From positions 1 through 9,948 of the forward strand of contig CAIXQV010000105.1 of the NCBI GenBank assembly GCA_903921605.1: DNA of 9,948 bases, read 5' to 3'. Below the pieces are notes generated by a model, which was given only the letters and a program-made list of their open reading frames with translations, ran no database searches and was not told the origin of the DNA. The stretch comes from an uncultured Planctomycetaceae bacterium. GTDB taxonomy: Bacteria; Planctomycetota; Planctomycetia; Planctomycetales; Planctomycetaceae. Positions 1 to 6,503 of the stretch are shown here, one piece after another; the stretch's first letter is position 1, and every line of letters starts with the position of its first letter. A program made the position numbers and the translations under genes.

Positions 1-548
1 CCCTTCGGCAAATGCTCAGAGACAAGCTGGTCTGTGATATCGTGCGGCGGAGTACTCTCCGTCTGCTTCGAAAACGGTGCGGCGACTCCGCGGGAACGAT
101 ACAACAGCAGATTGCGATAGCTGACACCCGGCTGAAACTTCCAGTGACTGTCTCCGCATTGATCTTTTTGCAACAGTGTGATCAGCTCACGAGCCATCTC
201 ATTGGGATACTGACCGGCAGTAAAACTTGTCATCCGCCCTTCAGTAATGTTCACCAGATTGCAGCGAATCGCCCAGTCGCCTTCATGCAGTTCAATCCCC
301 TGCGCCGCCGCTTCCAGTGGCGCGCGGCCGGTGTGAAACTCCAGCGGACTGTAACCAAACAGGCTCATGGTCCCGACGTCACTGCCGGACGGCATCGACG
401 CAGGAACATTGTCCGTCTGCCCGACCATCCCCAGCCGAGCCACCTCATCCATGTGAGGAATCTGAGCAGCCTGCAGCGGCGTCAGACCAGATAACTCCGG
501 CTGACCTTCATCGGCAACACCATCAGGAATAACAAGAGCGAATTTCAT
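1..548 (-). CDS. apgM: Cofactor-independent phosphoglycerate mutase, archaeal (ApgM) type, N-terminal part
   Basis: Interconverts 3- and 2-phosphoglycerate in cytoplasmic glycolysis/gluconeogenesis without 2,3-bisphosphoglycerate; alkaline-phosphatase superfamily, metal-dependent. The visible 182 residues begin MKFALVIPDG, where Asp9 is the expected metal ligand. They continue with the family block GSDVGTMSLFGYSP (about 55-68), which should carry the nucleophilic serine, then GRAPLEAAAQGI (74-85) and DWAIRCNLVN (91-100). Family members are about 400 residues, so more than half lies beyond the left edge. The ATG at 548 is chosen because the conserved family N-terminus starts exactly there; no clear Shine-Dalgarno precedes it. 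The frame is open to base 1. A TTAGACT box 68 bases upstream (616-622) may be its -10 element. Some planctomycete relatives are annotated as homoserine kinase-like, but the motifs fit the mutase better. Identification is by recognised motifs, without a search. Confidence 0.88.
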   Translation of the reverse strand, partial: MKFALVIPDGVADEGQPELSGLTPLQAAQIPHMDEVARLGMVGQTDNVPASMPSGSDVGTMSLFGYSPLEFHTGRAPLEAAAQGIELHEGDWAIRCNLVNITEGRMTSFTAGQYPNEMARELITLLQKDQCGDSHWKFQPGVSYRNLLLYRSRGVAAPFSKQTESTPPHDITDQLVSEHLPK

Positions 549-615
549 AGCTGTGGTCAGATCCAAATCACGAAACAGGGAAGCAGTCGCTTCTATTCAG
601 GCGATCAACCGCCGA

Positions 616-622
616 AGTCTAA
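616..622 (-). promoter_or_regulatory. Possible -10 box of the phosphoglycerate mutase gene
   Basis: On the minus strand the sequence reads TTAGACTTCGG, with TAGACT resembling a -10 hexamer, 68 bases before the mutase start codon. It resembles the TTAGAGT...CCGG motifs upstream of the GDSL esterase gene and coaD in this window. No convincing -35 box is at the right distance. The rest of the 549-709 gap shows nothing else I can support. Confidence 0.25.
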
Positions 623-709
623 TGTTGAGAGACACGCTACGCACGTCACACAACGCAGACTGCGATTGTTGAAAATCGAAGTCAGGCCATCATCGACAAA
701 CCGCAAGCG

Positions 710-2041
710 TTACTTCTTCAAATGCTTGTCCGCAAAGGAAATATACTGTTCCCAGTCGAAGTCCTTCACGTCGTGCTCGCCGGTACGCTCATGGTAGGCC
801 ACATCCGTCATGACAGGCTGGTTGACAGCCGGCATTTTCTCTGAGGGCAGCGGCTTCTTGCCAAGCAACTGATACACCGGACCCGCGTGATAGACCCCAA
901 GGAATTCTCCATAGGGATCTGCCCATTTGTCTTCCTCAGCACTGGCCACATAAACCGGTCGAGGAGCCGACAGAGCGATCAACATGTGGTGGTCGATTGG
1001 CATGGCCTGTTCGTTGTTATTGTACTTGCGATGGTTCAAACAGAACCAATGGGGGAAAGAAGTATTAATTCGGGCCACCGTTTCGCCGTACCAGCGTTTG
1101 CTTAGCGCTGCACCACCGCAGCCTGACTCGTTTGCGATGATCATCGCAAAACGAGGATCCGTGGCTCCGGCCCACAACGAGGTCTTCCCCAATCGAGAAT
1201 GCCCAAAGACCGCCACGGACTTCGCATCGATTTTGGAATCGGATTCAAGGACATCTAAAGCACGGCTCAATCCCCACGCCCAGGCACTGATGGAACCACC
1301 AGCATCAACAGCACGTGGAGCGTCACCTTTTTCGAAAAGCGAATGAATACCATTCTTGAAGCCATCGTCAAAATCCGGATCAACATCGCCGTAGTAAATC
1401 GTGATCAGGCCGTAGCCACTTTTCACAATCTTCTCAACGGCCCAGCGGCTGGCTTCTGATCCACGAGCAGCATCGGTCGACTTGTTGTTGTCGATCCCGT
1501 AGTCCTTGTTGTTGCGAACCCACGACTCCGTAATATGCAGCGCGGGATCTTTCTCGACAGAATGATTCCCATTGAAGTTGTAACCCAAAAACGCTGGCAC
1601 AGGACCTTTGGCATTCGCTGGCGTGTAGATCAACAGATCCATTTGTGGACCGTTGTCATCCGCCGAGAAATAAACCGTCACCTCACGCCGCAACGCCGCG
1701 CCGTTGATCGCGTTAGGATTTTCCGACCGCACCTTTGTTCGCAGCTTCACTTCCCCCTGCGGCAGTTTTCCGAAGACGTGTTCCTCAAACATTCGCAGCA
1801 GCTCCGGACGACGCTTGCTGGTCCACAGTTCCGGGGAATCAATCTTTGTACCATCTTCAGCCTTCAAAACATCAGGCAAGGTATAGGCTGGAACCTTGGA
1901 TTCATCGTAGTTGTACTCTTCAGCGGCTGACTCGGCTGCATTCATCGATAGAAATCCGACAAGGAATAACAGAGCCGCGATCAGGCGCGGTGCGAGAAAC
2001 TCTTGCCGCGATTCAGAGTGCGACGGTGTGGAAAGCAACAT
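710..2041 (-). CDS. CE15-like glucuronoyl esterase, exported
   Basis: Likely a carbohydrate esterase of family CE15, which cleaves the ester between glucuronic acid of xylan and lignin alcohols (4-O-methyl-glucuronoyl methylesterase activity), acting outside the cytoplasm. The 443-residue protein has a signal peptide with hydrophobic core at about residues 19-33 and possible cleavage after the AESAAE segment near residue 40. Family marks are YNFNGNH (154-160), the nucleophile elbow GHSRLGK with Ser282 (280-286), NESGCGG with Glu305 (304-310) and GEHD with His423. Ser, Glu and His form a plausible triad in the CE15 order. The ATG at 2041 has GGAG 9 bases upstream (2051-2054). It follows the GDSL esterase gene in the same direction after 230 bp, with a palindrome between them. 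CE15-like bacterial proteins are often annotated only as acetylxylan esterase or alpha/beta hydrolase, so the exact substrate is uncertain. Confidence 0.85.
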   Translation of the reverse strand: MLLSTPSHSESRQEFLAPRLIAALLFLVGFLSMNAAESAAEEYNYDESKVPAYTLPDVLKAEDGTKIDSPELWTSKRRPELLRMFEEHVFGKLPQGEVKLRTKVRSENPNAINGAALRREVTVYFSADDNGPQMDLLIYTPANAKGPVPAFLGYNFNGNHSVEKDPALHITESWVRNNKDYGIDNNKSTDAARGSEASRWAVEKIVKSGYGLITIYYGDVDPDFDDGFKNGIHSLFEKGDAPRAVDAGGSISAWAWGLSRALDVLESDSKIDAKSVAVFGHSRLGKTSLWAGATDPRFAMIIANESGCGGAALSKRWYGETVARINTSFPHWFCLNHRKYNNNEQAMPIDHHMLIALSAPRPVYVASAEEDKWADPYGEFLGVYHAGPVYQLLGKKPLPSEKMPAVNQPVMTDVAYHERTGEHDVKDFDWEQYISFADKHLKK

Positions 2042-2134
2042 GATCTGGAACTCCGAATGGTGGAAGCGGAATACTGTTCAAGCTGTCGGCCGTGCTCCAA
2101 CATGGCGCCGCTCGATATCAGAATGAAACAAGCC

Positions 2135-2212
2135 GTAGGGTGTGACAAGCAACGCGCAGGCACACCATTTTTTATAACTTGGTGTGCCAGCGCTCCGCTT
2201 GTCACACCCTAC
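2135..2212. repeat. 78-bp imperfect palindrome, MITE- or REP-like
   Basis: The outer arms are perfect 16-bp inverted repeats: GTAGGGTGTGACAAGC (2135-2150) and its complement (2197-2212). After a partly matched 8-base section (four pairs, GCGC core), perfect 9-bp inner arms follow, GGCACACCA (2159-2167) and TGGTGTGCC (2180-2188), around a 12-base T/A-rich loop. It lies between the GDSL and CE15 genes and carries no coding sequence. The design (near-complete hairpin, GTAGGGTGTG ends) suggests a mobile or dispersed intergenic element. As RNA it would fold strongly and could separate expression of the two esterase genes or protect mRNA ends. Copy number cannot be seen from one window. Confidence 0.75.
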
Positions 2213-2271
2213 AAATTACTCGATTGAATGTCCGTGACGAAATATGCGGCGTCGGCTCAACTGCCAGAAGA

Positions 2272-3108
2272 TTATTTCTTTGCCGCCACATGCTTTTCAC
2301 GAATCAGCGGTGCCAGAAATTTGGCCGTTTCATCGCCGATCACATGATAGCCAGCAAGGTTAGGATGTCGATCTCCGAACCACCCCGGCAGATGTCCGAA
2401 ATGAGCATCCAGACGATTATCCAGAACCTCAACGGTTGGGTTTGCGCCAGGCACGATAAACGACTTGACGAACTCCCGCCTGTTCTCGGGAATTTTCTCG
2501 AGCGGAAAGCGACGATAGTTCAACATGTCAGGGCCTCGTTTCAGCTCCTCGGCATAACGCGGGTAGATGTCGAACAGTGTTAGCCCCTCTGCCTTAGCAA
2601 CTTGTTCGTTCAGCTTGTTGAGCCGCAGGCACATCTCTTCGCTGCCGTAAGGAATGACCGTCATGATGATGATCGTGGCCTGTGGATGGTCGACCTTGAT
2701 CCGCTCAATGAGCTCGTGATAGTCCTTCGGAAAGTTCTCTTCCAGATTCTCGCGATAGGCATTGTCGTTCAGACCGTATCGGATCAGAACATAATCGATG
2801 CCCGGTAACTTCGACGCTTCCTTTTCGTAGCGTCCGGAGTCCAGCAATCGCCGGATGTACTCGCCACTTAATCCAAGATTGATCACATTCGTTGGAGGCA
2901 GGTCTTTTTCTTCCGCCAGCAGCAGTCGAATCACATCCTCAAGATGCGGACCTTCGGGCACATGACGCCGCGGAACGCTGCCTTCCGTCGTGCTGTCCCC
3001 AAGAAGCAAAATCTGAACCTTGCCTTCGTGCTCCGCATTGACCGATGAGCCGTTGATCATCAGCAACAATATTGTGACGAGGACGATCCTCCAGACGGGC
3101 AATCGCAT
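2272..3108 (-). CDS. SGNH/GDSL-family esterase, exported
   Basis: A secreted or periplasmic hydrolase of the SGNH (GDSL) superfamily, probably deacetylating carbohydrates; the exact substrate cannot be told. The 278-residue protein has a typical signal peptide (hydrophobic core about residues 7-18, cleavage likely after the SVNA segment near residue 25). SGNH blocks appear in order: block I LLGDSTTEGS with nucleophile Ser39, block II LGLSGE with Gly82, block III YGLNDN with Asn114, and block V DRHPN with Asp246 and His248. All four catalytic or oxyanion blocks are intact. The ATG at 3108 is supported by GGAG 8 bases upstream (3117-3120) and by the signal peptide starting there. It is first of a same-direction pair with the CE15-like esterase, which suggests joint polysaccharide de-esterification. 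It is divergent from coaD. Confidence 0.88.
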   Translation of the reverse strand: MRLPVWRIVLVTILLLMINGSSVNAEHEGKVQILLLGDSTTEGSVPRRHVPEGPHLEDVIRLLLAEEKDLPPTNVINLGLSGEYIRRLLDSGRYEKEASKLPGIDYVLIRYGLNDNAYRENLEENFPKDYHELIERIKVDHPQATIIIMTVIPYGSEEMCLRLNKLNEQVAKAEGLTLFDIYPRYAEELKRGPDMLNYRRFPLEKIPENRREFVKSFIVPGANPTVEVLDNRLDAHFGHLPGWFGDRHPNLAGYHVIGDETAKFLAPLIREKHVAAKK

Positions 3109-3116
3109 ACAAGTAG

Positions 3117-3120
3117 CTCC
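3117..3120 (-). promoter_or_regulatory. Ribosome binding site of the GDSL esterase
   Basis: GGAG on the minus strand, 8 bases before the ATG at 3108. It fixes the start, in agreement with the signal peptide beginning at that codon. Confidence 0.55.
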
Positions 3121-3172
3121 GGGCGCGAGGCAGGAACGAGGCAGAGTCAGACGAATACCGACTCAGGAAGAA

Positions 3173-3185
3173 CCGGACTCTAACA
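3173..3185 (-). promoter_or_regulatory. Extended -10-like motif upstream of the GDSL esterase
   Basis: On the minus strand TGTTAGAGTCCGG reads as an extended -10 box (TGn followed by TAGAGT), 68 bases before the ATG. No -35 hexamer is evident at 16-18 bp spacing, as tolerated by extended -10 promoters. An almost identical motif faces coaD at 3431-3444. Confidence 0.4.
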
Positions 3186-3430
3186 TCCATACGACAAACC
3201 GTGCAGTGTCCTTCTGACCGACATCGACGGTTCAGAGAGAATCAGATTTGGCCAAAAAAGTCCCGCAGTCAGACCTGTTGTGCCCGGTGTGGCATGGGCA
3301 ATTTAAACGAATCCGGCAAGGAGACAGCTGGTTTTCGTCAAAGAGCCGTCAACATAGCGGTCTCAACAATTCGCTTTCTTCTCATGTTGAAAATCCTGAT
3401 CGACCGACAGAGGAGAACGACGGCTTAGTC

Positions 3431-3444
3431 TGTTAGAGTGCCGG
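3431..3444 (+). promoter_or_regulatory. Extended -10-like motif upstream of coaD
   Basis: TGTTAGAGTGCCGG matches the minus-strand motif at 3173-3185 except for one inserted base. It lies 87 bases upstream of the coaD ATG. It is the best candidate promoter for coaD and perhaps for the following redoxin and zinc-ribbon genes. No matching -35 box is visible. Confidence 0.4.
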
Positions 3445-3526
3445 TGTGGTGGGTCAGCCAGTGTTCTGCCGGAGTGGATTCGGCCGCAGGCGGCTGATTC
3501 TCCGCAACCACTATTGGAACCTTGCG

Positions 3527-4051
3527 ATGACAACGCCAGACGAAAAACCATCGTCCGCAGTGTACGTCGGCAGCTTTGACCCGATGACTCTGGGCCATCT
3601 GGATATCATTCGGCGAGCAGCCAGAATCTTTGAACACGTCACGGTGGGGATCGGGATCAACCCTGACAAAAACACCCTGTTCTCTCCGGCGCAGCGGCTG
3701 GAGATGTGCCAGGCTTCCGTGCGTGACCTCGGTAACGTCGATGTACGTACTTTCGATGGCCTTGCGGTAGAATTCGTCAAACTGTGTGGCAGCCGAATTC
3801 TGCTCCGCGGCGTTCGCACACTGACGGATATTGAGGCCGAGTTTACGATGACGTTAACCAATCGAGTGCTCGATCAGGAGATCGAATCTGTTTTCCTGAT
3901 GTCCGCTGAACGTTATGCTCACATCTCTAGTTCACTGATCAAACAAATTGCTCAAATGGCAAAGGCGGACGTTCGATCTCGCCTGAAGGATTTCGTCCCC
4001 ATGGCTGTCATCGAACCATTGATCGCTCTCGTGCATAAACGCTCTTCGTAA
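3527..4051 (+). CDS. coaD: Phosphopantetheine adenylyltransferase
   Basis: Catalyses the penultimate step of coenzyme A synthesis: ATP plus 4'-phosphopantetheine gives dephospho-CoA and pyrophosphate, in the cytoplasm. The 174-residue protein is close to the usual 160 residues of CoaD. It shows YVGSFDPMTLGH (13-24), the nucleotidyltransferase TxGH motif with His24; NPDKN with Lys48; LLRGVRT with Arg94 and Arg97; the ESVFLM strand (120-125); and ISSS (133-136), the ATP-binding loop. All expected key residues are present; the usual TNGH reads TLGH. The ATG at 3527 is preferred over an in-frame upstream codon at 3446, because the extra 27 residues are unlike the family and the conserved N-terminus then starts at a normal distance. 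The ribosome binding site is weak. It is followed by the redoxin gene after 81 bp. Confidence 0.95.
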   Translation: MTTPDEKPSSAVYVGSFDPMTLGHLDIIRRAARIFEHVTVGIGINPDKNTLFSPAQRLEMCQASVRDLGNVDVRTFDGLAVEFVKLCGSRILLRGVRTLTDIEAEFTMTLTNRVLDQEIESVFLMSAERYAHISSSLIKQIAQMAKADVRSRLKDFVPMAVIEPLIALVHKRSS

Positions 4052-4053
4052 AC

Positions 4054-4078
4054 CTGCGGAACCTGAACTCGTTCGCAG
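4054..4078 (+). terminator. Weak hairpin just after coaD
   Basis: CTGCGGA (4054-4060) can pair with TTCGCAG (4072-4078), including one G-T wobble, around an 11-base loop. It begins 3 bases after the coaD stop. No T-run follows, so it is at best a weak or partial terminator or mRNA-end structure. Confidence 0.2.
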
Positions 4079-4132
4079 ATCGTTCCACAATTTGAATTAC
4101 CAACCCGAGGCTCTAGTCGAGTACTTCCGAAT

Positions 4133-4723
4133 ATGGTCAAAACTGCTTCCACGATGCTGAGCCTCGGAACACTGGCTCCGGACTTTTCACTCCCCAACGT
4201 AGACGGAACTCTGGTTGCCAGGTCACAGTCAGCAGGCAAGCCACTGCTGGTAATCTTTATGTGTAACCATTGTCCGTTCGTCGTTCACATTCGTTCGGCA
4301 CTGCAAAAGTTTGCGGCGGAATATCAGAGCAAAGGGCTGGCGATTGTTGGCATCAGCAGCAACGATGCCGGAGCCTATCCTCAGGATGGTCCCGACAAGA
4401 TGAAAGAAGAAGCTCGCACAGCCGGTTACACCTTCCCATATCTGTTCGATGCGACACAGGAGGTCGCGATCGCTTTCAAGGCGGCCTGTACTCCGGACTT
4501 GTTCCTCTTCGATGCCGATCATTCCCTCGTGTATCGCGGACAGTTTGATTCCAGCAGGCCCGGCAATGGACATCCCGTGACCGGCGCCGATCTTAGAGTT
4601 GCTTGTGACGCTGTTCTTGGTGGCCAGCCAGTCGCCACGGAGCAACGTCCCAGTATCGGATGTAACATCAAGTGGCGAGCTGGACACGAACCAGAGTACT
4701 TCACGGGAATTTCTGCCACCTGA
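4133..4723 (+). CDS. Thioredoxin-fold redoxin (AhpC/TSA-like) with CNHC motif
   Basis: A thioredoxin-superfamily protein of the cytosolic redoxin group, probably a thiol-disulfide oxidoreductase or peroxiredoxin-like enzyme; the natural partner is unknown. The 196 residues start with the AhpC/TSA-like segment LGTLAPDFSLPNVDG (11-25). The active-site strand IFMCNHCPFV follows, with Cys44 and Cys47 as a CxxC pair, then VGISSND (72-78) and ACTPD with the expected cis-proline at 121 and an extra Cys119. The C-terminal signature PSIGCNIKW (173-181) contains Cys177 and is typical of this subfamily. No signal peptide is seen, so the protein is likely cytoplasmic. The ATG at 4133 has no clear ribosome binding site; an in-frame ATG seven codons later would also leave the fold intact. 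It lies between coaD and the zinc-ribbon gene, all in the same direction. Confidence 0.88.
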   Translation: MVKTASTMLSLGTLAPDFSLPNVDGTLVARSQSAGKPLLVIFMCNHCPFVVHIRSALQKFAAEYQSKGLAIVGISSNDAGAYPQDGPDKMKEEARTAGYTFPYLFDATQEVAIAFKAACTPDLFLFDADHSLVYRGQFDSSRPGNGHPVTGADLRVACDAVLGGQPVATEQRPSIGCNIKWRAGHEPEYFTGISAT

Positions 4724-4798
4724 AATTCCGTTGCGTTGTTCGCGTCGAGAGTTGCTGGGGTTGTTTCGTTTGAGTCAGTCTGAAAGTGAGTCACCAAA

Positions 4799-5503
4799 AT
4801 GGCATCTGAGATGTCTGTCGCTCTGGGCAATCTCCATCGTCTGCTTCAGCAACTGGCCGAAGCTGAAGCCGCTCTGGCTGATGGTCCCCGTGGTGTTGCC
4901 CTGGCCGAAAAACAGGTCGCTCAGGCCGAACAGGCCATTGAGGAACAAAAGCAGACAATCAAGGCAAATCGAAAAGCAGCTGATGATCTCAATCTGAAAC
5001 TCAAGACCAAAGAAGCAGAACTCGGCAAGCTCACAGGACAACTTAACAGCGCCTCATCCAATAAAGAGTACGACATCTTCAAGGGCCAGATCGAAACAGC
5101 AAAAAAGGATCGTGGAGAGATCGAAGAGACCGCACTCGGCGCTATGGAAGAGATCGATGCAGCACAGGCAAAGCTGAAACAACTCGAAATCGAACTGCAG
5201 GCCCGAAAGAAAACAGCCCAGACGGCAAAGGCACATTTTGAAGCCTCTAAGCCGGAAGTTGATGCACGAGTTGGCCTGGTACAGTCGCAAATCGCCGCAG
5301 CGGAAAAAGTCATTCCCGGCGAAGGCAAAGCCGCATGGGATCGGCTGCGTAAAGCTCACGGAGCCAGCGCGCTGGCCGTCATGGAAGACGGTTTCTGTGA
5401 AGCCTGCAGTACCAAAGTCACCAATCAGGACATGGTACGAATTCGCATGAGTGACTTCATGGGATGCCGCGGCTGCGGACGGATACTTTATTTCACAGAG
5501 TAG
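4799..5503 (+). CDS. Coiled-coil protein with C-terminal C4 zinc ribbon (COG1579-like)
   Basis: A predicted nucleic-acid-binding or scaffolding protein of the zf-RING_7/COG1579 type; the biochemical role of the family is not settled. In the 234 residues, about 8-170 form a long charged, Ala/Gln/Glu/Lys-rich coiled coil. Within it lies the conserved NKEYDIFKGQI segment (88-98), where the family's helical hairpin is expected to turn. The C-terminal ribbon has Cys200 and Cys203 (FCEAC) and Cys223 and Cys226 (CRGCGRILYF), a complete zinc-binding set. No signal or membrane segment is present, so it should be cytoplasmic. The ATG at 4799 is used; ATG four codons on is an alternative, and the ribosome binding site is weak. 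It is the last gene of the plus-strand run, ending 35 bp from the convergent esterase gene. Confidence 0.88.
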   Translation: MASEMSVALGNLHRLLQQLAEAEAALADGPRGVALAEKQVAQAEQAIEEQKQTIKANRKAADDLNLKLKTKEAELGKLTGQLNSASSNKEYDIFKGQIETAKKDRGEIEETALGAMEEIDAAQAKLKQLEIELQARKKTAQTAKAHFEASKPEVDARVGLVQSQIAAAEKVIPGEGKAAWDRLRKAHGASALAVMEDGFCEACSTKVTNQDMVRIRMSDFMGCRGCGRILYFTE

Positions 5504-5511
5504 CTATGGCT

Positions 5512-5531
5512 GTAGGCTGGTTGCGGCCTAC
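5512..5531. terminator. Small hairpin between convergent genes
   Basis: GTAGGC (5512-5517) and GCCTAC (5526-5531) form a perfect 6-bp stem around an 8-base loop, in the 35-bp gap between the stop codons of the zinc-ribbon gene and the alpha/beta hydrolase gene. The position fits a shared bidirectional terminator, but neither side has a T-run. Its GTAGG...CCTAC ends match those of the 2135-2212 palindrome, so it may instead be a short repeat. Confidence 0.35.
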
Positions 5532-5538
5532 GACGTGG

Positions 5539-6384
5539 TTATTTCCGTGAAGTCGTATCAACCGCCGTCACACGATCCACAAATTTCAACAGCAATGGAA
5601 AAGCTGGACGCACCATCTGACCGTGGTCGTACCCTCCCAGCTCGTGCAGCGTAACATCCGGATGTTTCAACTGCTTCAACATGCGCCAAGTGTAGGCGTT
5701 TTCCTCATAGCGTCCGAGAAGCTCCTGTTCCCGATCGCCGGTGACGAGCAGTAAGGGAGAACTGTCACTTCGAATATGGTTTAACGGCGCATAGCCGTCG
5801 ATGACCGGTCGAGTATCTTCAATCCCATTCTCTTTCCGAATCGTGAAATGCGTGATCATCTGACCGCTGATCGGAGCGACTCCGGCCAGTGAATCAGCGT
5901 CAACACCAAAGGCCTGAAGATACTTTTTGTCGAAAGACGTCATCGCAGCCAGATAGCCGCCTGCCGAATGCCCACTGATAACAATTCTGTCGGCGGCTCC
6001 ACCATATTCTTTGATATGCTTGACTGTCCAGGCAATAGCCGCCGCGGCATCTTCGATATAGGCTGGAGCACTGACGTCCGGATGAAGGCGATAGCTGGCA
6101 GCAACGACGGCGATTCCACGGCGTTCCAGTTCCCGTGGAATCGAACGCTGACCACTCGTCAATCCACCGCCGTGGAACCAGACAATCGTTGCAAATTGAT
6201 TCTCGCCAGCCGGGCAACTGATATCCAGCCGACACTTTTCCTGCATGACCGGCGTCGGAGTCTCTACGTCTGTCCGATAAAAGATATTCTCAACACGCAC
6301 ACGGGCGTCATCCGCTGAAAGCGGGGTACTGGTCAGGCAAGCCACGAGACACAAGACCAAATAGATCAAGAACGGTCGAAGCAT
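5539..6384 (-). CDS. Exported alpha/beta hydrolase (esterase/lipase, BD-FAE or HSL-like)
   Basis: A carboxylesterase-like alpha/beta hydrolase; substrate unknown, possibly feruloyl or acetyl esters. The 281 residues carry an N-terminal signal (hydrophobic 4-17) that could be cut by signal peptidase I near PLSA (about 21-24). It could also be lipidated, because LVAC ends in Cys16, a lipobox-like site. The oxyanion motif HGGG is at 71-74, the nucleophile elbow GHSAGG with Ser140 at 138-143, the acid in TGDRE at Asp217, and His254 in YDHGQM. The triad is therefore complete. The frame stays open upstream to a TTG at 6630, but that extension overlaps the KAS III-like gene and would bury the signal peptide, so ATG 6384 is chosen; ATG 6405 is a second option. 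It lies 119 bp downstream of the KAS III-like gene in the same direction. Confidence 0.85.
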   Translation of the reverse strand: MLRPFLIYLVLCLVACLTSTPLSADDARVRVENIFYRTDVETPTPVMQEKCRLDISCPAGENQFATIVWFHGGGLTSGQRSIPRELERRGIAVVAASYRLHPDVSAPAYIEDAAAAIAWTVKHIKEYGGAADRIVISGHSAGGYLAAMTSFDKKYLQAFGVDADSLAGVAPISGQMITHFTIRKENGIEDTRPVIDGYAPLNHIRSDSSPLLLVTGDREQELLGRYEENAYTWRMLKQLKHPDVTLHELGGYDHGQMVRPAFPLLLKFVDRVTAVDTTSRK

Positions 6385-6503
6385 CTCAGGACTCTCGGCA
6401 GGCATCACTTTAGACGGAATCAGCTCAGACGTTTGGGCACGGATTGCTGCACCGCTGGTAATGTGCGGCATTCTCGCCGCGGAACAAATGAGCTCGCGAC
6501 TCA

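Larger units (their letters stand above)
3109..3526. other. Divergent intergenic region, no gene recognised
   Basis: This 418-bp stretch separates the start codons of the GDSL esterase (minus) and coaD (plus). It should hold both promoters, and matching TGTTAGAGT motifs are found facing each gene. A TTG-started 62-codon frame on the plus strand (3248-3436) has no recognisable domain and no ribosome binding site. I see no tRNA, riboswitch or strong hairpin. Confidence 0.5.

Noticed and set aside
12..494. 160-codon plus-strand open frame
   Set aside because: It is antisense to the phosphoglycerate mutase gene, whose minus-strand reading matches its family throughout.
3248..3436. 62-codon plus-strand frame with TTG start upstream of coaD
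   Set aside because: It has no ribosome binding site and no recognisable motif, and it overlaps the promoter-like motif at 3431-3444.
3446..3526. Upstream in-frame extension of coaD
   Set aside because: The extra 27 residues are Arg/Gly-rich and unlike the family; CoaD normally begins a few residues before the GSFDP motif.
4229..4687. 152-codon minus-strand open frame
   Set aside because: It is antisense to the redoxin gene, which has clear family motifs; no domain is seen in the minus reading.
4921..5328. Cys/Ser/Phe-rich minus-strand open frame
   Set aside because: It is the antisense shadow of the zinc-ribbon protein's coiled coil, a common artefact of Gln/Lys/Ala-rich codons.
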